A DNA stretch of 64,000 bases from Ceratothoa steindachneri (Eukaryota > Arthropoda > Malacostraca > Isopoda > Cymothoidae), in the NCBI GenBank assembly GCA_963969495.1, contig OZ018333.1, positions 90,821,865-90,885,864 on the forward strand. The letters run 5' to 3'. Below, piece after piece: positions 55,813 to 64,000 of this stretch. Numbering within the stretch: position 1 is the first letter of the stretch; every line of letters starts with the position of its first letter. The notes under the pieces were generated by a model. That model ran no database searches, was not told the origin of the DNA, and saw only the letters and a list, made by a program, of their open reading frames with translations. A program made the translations under genes and the position numbers.

Positions 55813-56705
55813 CAAAATAGGTAGAAATAATCCATTGAATAGTTATAAAATGGGAGAATTTTAGGGAGGACCGATTGTGAGACGGACTTGGGTATTTTGG
55901 TAAGTTCAGACCTTCGTCCTAGAAAGCAATGCCTAAATGCTAAGAATAAAGCTAATAGGATATTGGGATTCATTAGGAGTGTAAGCAATAAGAGTGCTGA
56001 AGTCATTCTAAAACTGTATATGGCGCTAGTTAGGCCTCATCTAAACTATGCAGTACAATTTTGGTCACCATTTTATAGGAAGGATATTGATTTGCTTGAG
56101 TCTGTGCAGAGAAGGATGACAAAGATGATTGGTGGGCTAAGGAACTTACCTTATGGTGAAAGGCTCTGAAAACTAAATCTACATACATTGGAAAGGAGAA
56201 GAGTCAGAGGGGAATTGATTGAAGTCTTCAAATGGGTAAAAGGATATAATAAAGGGGATCTGGGTAAGGTTCTTATACTTAGTGAACATGACAGAACACG
56301 TAGCAATGGGTTTAAGCTTGATAAGTATAGGTTTAGGAAGGAGATTGGGAGGAATTGGTTTACAAATCGTGTGGTAGATGAATGGAATAGGCTCACTAGA
56401 CATGTGATAGAAGCCTCCTCTCTGGGTAGTTTTAAGAATAGATTAGATAAATATATGGATGAAGCTGCTAGATGGGACTGACTTTTTTTTATGTACATAT
56501 GTATATATTTTTCTAAGGAGTGGGGAGATTATATTTTGCGGTTGCATGAATGGACATAATCCTCTGGATGCATTTTATGTATATTGTAGATTAGATGACT
56601 TTTCTCTGGTAAGAAATCTTTTGTGTGTTGACTGGAACAGGAGCTGCCAAGTGTAGGCCATGAATGGTCTTTTGCAGTCTCCTTTTCTTATGTTCTTTAG
56701 ATGTG
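55813..56705 (+). mobile_element. LINE family E, right part (RT thumb and 3' end)
   Basis: Continues the element broken at 46,417: IGRNNPLNSYKM, DLGILVSSDLRPRKQCLNAK, LYMALVRPHLNYAVQFWSPF, LLESVQRRMTKMIGGLRNL, then LERRRVRGELIEVFKWVKGY to MDEAARWD (stop 56,481). It has small frameshifts and one TGA. The 3'UTR ends with a stem-loop (56,639-56,683) and TTTTCTTATGTTCTT. Confidence 0.9.
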
Positions 56706-57904
56706 ACCAATACGGCATTATATTTTTTTTTGTTGTTTTGGGGATTTGTAACCTTTAGTCTGTATTATTGACTAAATATCTGCACCTCTGCTTGTTTATA
56801 GTTTTTTCTAAGCTAGGTAAGGTTTCTTGACGTCTTTTATTGTTTTTTTTTGTTTGCGTATGTTTTGTGTCACAGCGAACGGTTACAGATTCTTACTGGC
56901 AATGTCGTAACTGTTAATAGGACCCACTTTGCAGTTGTTTCTGCTGCGTTATGGCTTTTATGTGCTCTAGTTGTGCTTCTTTATTATTCAAATTCGGGTT
57001 TATTTAGCATGACCACAAAAAAGTAGGTATTGTTTGTTATTAGGTTAGGTTTTTTAGGCCAGTAAAAAGCTGTTGCCGTTTGCAGCGAAACAAAAATTGG
57101 GAAAAAACAGTAAATTCAAGAATACTGCTCATGGGGGAGATATCACTGCGGGAGGACCACCCTGCGCTGATCCTGACTTTCAATCAATTGGGGGGGTGGG
57201 GGGTCTGAGGAGCACAGGCCCCTACTCATATACAAAAAATATAACGCCGTGATTGTTCACGTCTGACGTCATAAGACCTATATTGTAGCCTATAAACAGC
57301 GCCACCTACCATCGGCTCCGAAACTGAAGTTTTACCAAAATTTTAATTTATTCAAGATGAAGATTCCACACCAAATTTTCATACACACTTAATATCTATT
57401 CAGCTTCTAAAAGGCGATATGTAGTAAACTTTGTTAGGACTCTAGTTTTTCTACCGCCATCTTTCACATCAGACACGAGGCTCACCGCTGAAAGCTATTT
57501 AAATCGGGTCATATTTTCTTTAAAAAATGATTTATATCAAATGTCCATGTCATATTTTAATTCAGAACAAAGTCTATTCAAAATGATATATAATATAATA
57601 TGGTGTGATTTAGATACTACTTTGCTAAAATTCTCTTTAGAAAAGTTATTTGTAAAGATATTTTTTTAAACCAAAGCTGAAAAAATAATATATATTAAAA
57701 AGTTAAAATTATTTGGTGTATTAAATACATTTATCAACAATAACTTTGATAATTGTATAGAATATCTAAAACATTTCCTTAAAGTACGAGTGACGTTACG
57801 GACGTGTTTGCTGAGCTCAGGTTTTGGACGTTGAATTAATTCTTTAAATTAAATCGTGACTATTGCTGCAGTTACTACGGTTGCTGCCCGATTCCAACGG
57901 TATT
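56706..57904. other. Mostly unassigned AT-rich interval with two short repeats
   Basis: Contains repeat R1 copy 2 (57,108-57,175) and the right copy of the inverted repeat (57,288-57,350). The rest shows no coding potential. Confidence 0.4.
57288..57350 (+). repeat. Inverted dispersed repeat, right copy
   Basis: TATTGTAGCCTATAAACAGC, then GCCACCTACCAT and ACCAAAATTTT. It is the reverse complement of the block at 44,330-44,394. Confidence 0.55.
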
Positions 57905-58256
57905 CATCTGCCTTGAACTCGATGCGTTTTTAATTTAGTTAGTAAACGTTTCTGGGGAACTTTATCAAAGGTCTTTTGAAAGTCGAGGTAAATCATGTCA
58001 ACTGATTTACTCTCATCAATTTCATTGCAAATGTGATTAAAAAAGTCTAATATATTCGTTAGGCAATAGGCAAAAGACTTTATTACTAAAGCCGAGTTGG
58101 GTGTTTCTAAGTAGCTTCTTTAATTCCAAGTCGATAACGAGTTCGACGCGTATAAGTGTTTCTAACATTTTGCAAAGGACAGAGGTTAAACTAATTGGGC
58201 GATAATTACTAGGTAAAGATTTGTTGGTTTTTTTTAAATATTGGTCTTACGTTAGC
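57905..58256 (-). mobile_element. CR1/L2-like LINE RT fragment, minus strand
   Basis: The minus-strand reading includes an RT motif A-like piece (…DFQKTFDKVPQKRLLTKL…) and preceding RT blocks, interrupted by stops. At 58,257 it abuts a plus-oriented family E fragment, giving a head-to-head junction. Confidence 0.6.
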
Positions 58257-59205
58257 GAGACAGGAAAAGAGTTCGAGGGGTAATTGATTTGAGTCTTCAA
58301 GTGTGAATAAGGTGATAATAGGGAAAACATAGGTAAGGTTCTTATTTTTAGTAAAGACGATAGGACACGTAGCAGTGTTTTTAAGCAGGCAAGTCTAGAA
58401 GAAGAGATTGATAGAAATTGATTTACAATCGAGTAGTAGATTAATGGAATAGGCTCAATAGTCATGCGCTAGAAGCTTCCTCATTGTCGAGTTTGAAGAA
58501 TAGATTGAATAGATTCAGGGCCGTATTTAGGATGTTGTTGACCTCGGGCCCATTTTGGTGGGGGGCCCATTGTTAGCTGTTGGGCAGTGGCGGATCACAA
58601 GATTGTTTCAGGAAGGCGGGGGGGCAATAGGGGCCCTATTGCATACACCACAGACTAGTAACCTAAATCCTTATATATAAATAGGACACTTTTACTTACG
58701 AAATACTGAACGGGGACTATTCTTCCAATGCTATAATATGTAATGCATACACACGAAATGAAATGAACACAAGTTGTTCTTAGCAAATTTATTTACACAC
58801 ATAAATTCAGTTACAATTATTTAATTTTTCATGGAAAATTATAGTATAACTAACAACTAACAAGTAAACATACTTCAAATCAGAAAATGGATGGAGTTAT
58901 AACCATTACAGTCTAGACATTTTCTCGAGTTTTGTGTTGCAAAGTAGCTGATGATGTCACTGAATTGCAATTCACGCAGTATATCTGACTCAATGCTCAA
59001 TATATTTTTGGTGGGAGGCCCCCTCTAAGTGGGTGGCCAAGGCCCCGGCCCCTTAGGCGCGATCCTTAATCCGGCTCTGAATAGATTTATGGAAGAGGAT
59101 GGTAGGTGGGACTGAACTGCGTGAGGGCGGGGGGGAACAGGAGCTGCCTCGTATAGGCTATGAATTAGCTTTATGCAGACTCCTTTTCTTATGTTCTTAG
59201 TAGTC
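58257..59205 (+). mobile_element. LINE family E, second copy (3' fragment) carrying a hAT-type MITE
   Basis: Thumb region decayed relative to 56.2-56.5 kb (KNIG…, NRVVD.WNRLNSHALEASSL). It is interrupted at 58,516-59,079, resumes with GATTTATGGAAGAGGATGG, and ends with the same 3' stem-loop (59,139-59,184) and TTTTCTTATGTTCTT tail. Confidence 0.8.
58508..59087. mobile_element. hAT-type nonautonomous element (MITE) with 8-bp target-site duplication
   Basis: The element runs from 58,516 to 59,079 (564 bp). The ends CAGGGCCGTATTTAGGAT and (reverse complement) CAGAGCCGGATTAAGGAT are hAT-like terminal inverted repeats. They are flanked by the exact 8-bp duplication AATAGATT (58,508-58,515 and 59,080-59,087). 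No transposase frame is visible inside. A second hAT-like start, CAGTGGCGGATC, occurs at about 58,586 without a visible partner. Confidence 0.9.
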
Positions 59206-60879
59206 TCCTCTTTAGATTGTTCTGACTATGTAACATCCACACTCTTTCACTTGACCAAACTTTACCCAAGTATGAACTTTTCCTGCCCATTTTGGGATTG
59301 AGATCCTAACCTTAGGTCTTAATAATAATAATAATGTTTGAATAGCGCTGTTCGAGGCCATTGGCCTTCACAGAGTGCCTCTCATCGACTTTCAGGAAGG
59401 GGGAGAGAAGAGGTTTGACTTCTCTTCAGGGCAAAGGTTCGAGCTCCGAACAGAGCTTTAGGAGGTATGTGTAGATGTGTAGGGGGGGGGGGGGGGGTTC
59501 ATTTACTTAAATCCATCATTCGCATGAGTTTGGCCTCCTGCCTCAATGCCTTCAGGAGATGTTTACTGTTATCTTCGTCTATGCTCTTTTCTTTGTTCTT
59601 CTCTTCTCTTCTTCGTTTGGGTACCCGAATGAAGGCGACCGCGTGTATTTTTCAGCGGAGGTTTTTTCTTTTTCTTCAAATTCAAATCCCCCCCCCCCGC
59701 CCCTTCCAGGAGGGCGTATCAGGGAGAGGGGTTGTAAGGAGAGATGTATAAAGAAGGAGGCAAAGATGAAGTGAAAATTGGCGAAAGATATATCGCCACA
59801 GATTCCCCTACAAGTTCTGGGGCAGGAAAGGCATGATCCTCAAGATTTCAAAATTAGAAAGGTTGCCCATGACTTCCCAGATACACCCGTGCAGACTAGT
59901 TGCTGGGGGCAACTAGCCTGCCAAACCCCCCTCCAGGCAGGCGTTTCATGGCGACGTCCTGGCGGAGATCTTCTCTTCCCTTTCGACCTCTTTGGCCGTA
60001 CCTCCAAACCGTGCAACTCACCCCGAACCCCACTGACGCCGTCTGGCCCATGGTAGAATTCAGTCAAAATTGCAGCTTTTTCCTTAGTAAAAAAAATTGT
60101 TCCCACGATACAAGGCTACAAGGTAACCCTTTTTATTGACCTCGAGGCTCCCGCTCTGGCATTTCTTTCTCACAAGTCTTCTAACCCTCCCGTTGGATGG
60201 AGAACTGGATTTTATGACACAATTTTTGGAGGACCAGCAGTGGGTCTACGCCAAGCATCTCATCCCTGCTGACGCTCTGTCTTACCAAAACACCAACCAC
60301 AGACCTCTCTTTCATGGTCAGAATGACGATTCTAACTCACGTGGCACTGTTCGAGCGCAGCTCTCCATCTCTTACCTTATACCTTCGAGGCTGTAACTGA
60401 AAATTTTCCCACCTCCTTTGAAACAGTCAAGTCTGCCCCCTGAATACTGCCCGCAAAATTCTTGGGGACTCCTCTCTATAAAACTAAAGGTCTTCATGGC
60501 CCAAACATTTAAAGAGGAAATATCTTACCTCTTTCGTTGTTTGACTCAGTCTGGTGTTAAAGTCACACTCCAATTACCAATTAATATGTGTCTGTGTAAG
60601 GGGACAAAGAATGTGTGCGATAGATAGAACGAAATAAAAGGGGTGAAAAAAGAAGGTAGTGTAAAATTTGCAAAAGTAGGCAAGGCGCCAGGTGATCAGG
60701 CCTATTGCTTTCATTATTTCTTTGTTTTGTGTATATTTGGTTGTTCTTGTTTTAGTTATATTTGATGGGAGTTCAAGCATTTTGTTTAAAAAATTTAATG
60801 TTTTTTTGGTATATGTAGTGAGCATTTGCTGTTGTTTTATGATATAATTAATTTAATACTTCAATCAATCAATCTCCTA
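59206..60879. other. Unassigned interval with low-complexity tracts
   Basis: (TAA)n near 59,320, a G-run near 59,482-59,498 and a C-run near 59,690. Plus-strand frames at 59,778-60,396 are moderately long and GC-richer than their surroundings and may be a decayed retroelement ORF1, but no motif confirms that. Confidence 0.3.
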
Positions 60880-61680
60880 TGGCATCCACGGGATGCAAAA
60901 GGCCTTTCAAAACTCTCTCCACTAGTGATTATCCTCAGCCATCTACTTCACTTCTCCATTCCAACTATCTTCTGCCTCACTCTTCAACGTCCTTATTCAT
61001 GTTTCCTTCGGTTTAACTCTTCCCTTTCTTCCAGCTGTCTCCAACTTTGGTGCATACAGCACATATTGTCCCTCTCGTCTCTAAATATTACCATCGCGAC
61101 AATCTCACATATTCGTTTACTGGTTGTACTTCCATAATTCCTCTAACACTTTGATTTGTCACTCTATCCTGCCTTTGTATAACCTAATATTCTTCTCAAA
61201 GTTTTATCTTCAAAAGCAACAAATTTTGTATCTGTGATTGCCGTACTATACCACGATTCATGTCCATATATAAGAATTGGTCTCACTACACTTTTAGAAT
61301 TTTTAATCTTAGTGTATATTTAGAAATTATTATTATTCCACACAGATTTCAACATGCCCTCTGCTTGATTAGCTTTTCTAATTCTTTCCTCAAACTCATT
61401 TTTTAAAGAACCATCCGTTGATAACATCATACCCAAGTACTTAAAATTTTCTAATTCATTAACATATTAATCATTTATTTTCCACACTATCGAGTTTTCC
61501 ATATTTATCCTTATTATTTCCGTTTTCGCACAATAAAAGAAAGAAAACTACAAAAAAACAACATAGACTGCAGTTTATCTAAACAATCTGTTACTCTTTG
61601 CATACCTTCACAGCCCTCTACAATTAAAACAATATCATCTGAGTAATCCAATCAAAATATTCCAGTATGTTTCTCTTATG
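60880..61680 (-). mobile_element. LINE reverse transcriptase fragment (RTE/Proto2-like)
   Basis: The minus strand reads DYSDDIVLIVEGCEGMQRVT (motif C, YSDD) at about 61,655-61,600. After stops it reads F-K/LGMMLSTDGSLKNEFEERI (61,440-61,380) and SVVRPILIYGHESWYSTAIT (61,290-61,230), the thumb region typical of RTE-like elements. The clade is uncertain. Heavily decayed. Confidence 0.6.
61535..61575. repeat. Inverted repeat arm (partner 61,768-61,812)
   Basis: AAGAAAGAAAACTACAAAAA, then ACATAGACTGCAGTTT. The reverse complement occurs at 61,768-61,812 with few differences and about 190 bases between the arms. Confidence 0.7.
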
Positions 61681-62262
61681 GCGTTCTTCATTACAAAAAG
61701 AATGATTTAAAAAAAATAGTAATGCAAAAAGAATTCACTCTGAATTACTCCCGATTTAACTTCAAAACTGCGGTCTATGTTTTTTTTTGTAGTTTTCTTT
61801 CTTTTATTTTCTTTATTCGTTGTCATGATCGGTGTTGTCGAGTCATAATAGGTAGTTTTGATTTTTTACCTATATTTTCTTAGTTCCGCGATTTTCATTA
61901 ATCACTAAGAGTTATTTTTCTTTTCCGGTGTTTATCTCCTTTTATCCCACGTAGGACGTCACTTCGTCTCCGTTAGCCAAAAAACGAGCAGAACATGAGA
62001 ATCTTGGGTGCCTTGCGTGTCTTCTATACTGGTTAATCATTTCGGGTATTCTGTCAGCCATTTCTTGATTAACCTTACCATTAAATGCCTGTTAATGGGA
62101 TTTATCGCCGCCTTCCTGTACAATTCTTCTTGACGTCTTCGCTCTTGCCTACGTGTACCCATAATTAGGTACACTCAGTATTCTGCACTTCCTGTAGTGT
62201 CCTCTTTTGTGTCCTCAAGACACAAGAGAGGGAGAAAGGGGTTAAGAGCAGAGTAGATCTTC

Positions 62263-63060
62263 TTATTGCTCTCCCGGAGGTTTATAAACATCAGTTTTGA
62301 CTGCGGCCGAGGCTTTCGAAATTCTATCAAAGACGTGCTTCCTGTACCCGGATGAAATAATCTTCATTCCAAGCGAAGTGAACTCCGTGAGATAGGGATA
62401 GCACCTATTCCCCACCATAACATCTAATAGTAGTTTCCTCCCAATGAGTCCCACTTGGAATTTCTCTTGTTTAGTATTTATTTTCCATTTGGCCTCGTAG
62501 ATGTTTAATCTTTCGATTTTTGCCGCCGTCATACGAGCTTGCATAGCCGCGTTCTGGAAAAGACACTGGATTATCTGGCTGAAATCATGGGGAAATTGAA
62601 TGTTGAGGGAAGCCGAGTTACATGGGGCTGGGACATCTGCGGTGTATATCAAGTAAATAATGAATAGTACACACACCACTTGTATGAGCTCTGCAGTAAG
62701 CATGAACTTTGGTCCGTCCATGCTCCCCAAAATGATATACGCCACTCTCTCCATGACGTTTTCACAGAGAGTTCTTTTCAAATTTTCACTTAGTCCCAGC
62801 CATAGTATCTTTTATTGCATTCCCGTTTGCCACAACTTATCAAATGCTTTTGATACATCCTGACATACAATGTCGATGTAACTCTCCTCGCTTTTAGCTT
62901 GGGCGAGAATTTCCGTAATGACATTTAATGCCTTTTCGCACTTCGATTTTTCTGAAAGCCAAATTGGTACGGATTTTACAGGGAGATCTCCTCTAGGTGA
63001 GACATCAGTTTTCGGCTGGCGATTTTTTCGATAAGGTTACCGTCAAATTCAAAGAAGGAA
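62263..63060 (-). mobile_element. LINE reverse transcriptase remnant (further family)
   Basis: The minus-strand order is NLIEKIASRKLMSHLEE, FGFQKNRSAKRALNVITEIL, SYIDIVCQDVSKAFDKLW (motif A, about 62,880), SENLKRTLCENVMERVAYI, LFIIYLIYTADVPAPCNS, LNIQFPHDFSQIIQC (motif C site, with FPHD where FADD is expected), and SSGYRKHVFDRISKASAAV. Motif B is replaced by unrelated residues, and one stop lies after motif A. It is a dead copy of a non-LTR element distinct from A-E. Confidence 0.75.
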
Positions 63061-63074
63061 AGTAGCCGGTAGCG

Positions 63075-64000
<926 letters not shown>

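Overview
The window is eukaryotic, intron-bearing DNA made almost entirely of transposable elements (TEs), with one recognisable host gene. There are no rRNA or tRNA genes, operons or CRISPR arrays. The C2H2 fingers with a repeated C-x2-C-P-Y-Q-A core, together with abundant CR1/L2-like, I/Jockey-like and Rex1-like LINEs, piggyBac, mariner and hAT remnants, suggest an arthropod, most probably a malacostracan (decapod-like) crustacean. That is an inference from sequence style, not a database result.

Host gene. A C2H2 zinc-finger gene lies on the minus strand between 34,893 and 11,663. I assembled it from five exons with good AG/GT sites and uniform phase 0: 34,893-34,809 (ATG at 34,871), 34,658-34,509, 30,725-30,579, 28,845-28,687 and the terminal finger exon 12,895-11,663. 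The predicted protein has about 583 residues: four short acidic exons followed by an array of 14 fingers, two of them degenerate. Exons 3 and 4 are a tandem duplication that includes flanking intron. The last intron is about 15.8 kb and holds stacked TEs.

Layout. 1-1.6 kb: unassigned, partly GC-rich. 1.65-5.12 kb: LINE family A (A1; I/Jockey-like with RNase H) inserted in the RNase H region of LINE family B (B3, 5.12-6.73 kb). 6.73-7.2 kb: a family A 3' fragment. 8.87-10.86 kb: family B ORF1 (B1). 11.66-12.9 kb: zinc-finger exon. 13.69-17.2 kb: family A (A2), adjoining family B EN and ORF1 (B2, 17.2-20.03 kb). 20.04-28.0 kb: a piggyBac element split by a truncated CR1-like LINE (family C), itself split by a full-length family A LINE (A3, 20,808-27,134) with a 12-bp target-site duplication. 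28.7-34.9 kb: zinc-finger exons, tRNA-derived SINEs and a decayed family A copy (A4). 35.4-40.6 kb: family A copy A5, interrupted by hAT, mariner and Rex1/L2 insertions. 40.6-43.5 kb: AT-rich repeats and a LINE fragment. 43.5-44.2 kb: family C fragments. 44.4-56.7 kb: a four-level nest (E > C1 > C2 > C3). 57.9-59.2 kb: LINE fragments with a complete hAT-type MITE. 60.9-63.1 kb: two further decayed LINE reverse transcriptases. The remainder is unassigned.

How it fits together. None of the TEs looks fully intact. Family C copy C2 comes closest. The minus-strand host gene survives because insertions fell in introns. LINE 3' ends carry recurrent stem-loops (families C and E) that probably serve as reverse-transcriptase recognition sites. 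Family A copies differ greatly in CpG decay, which suggests several waves of insertion.
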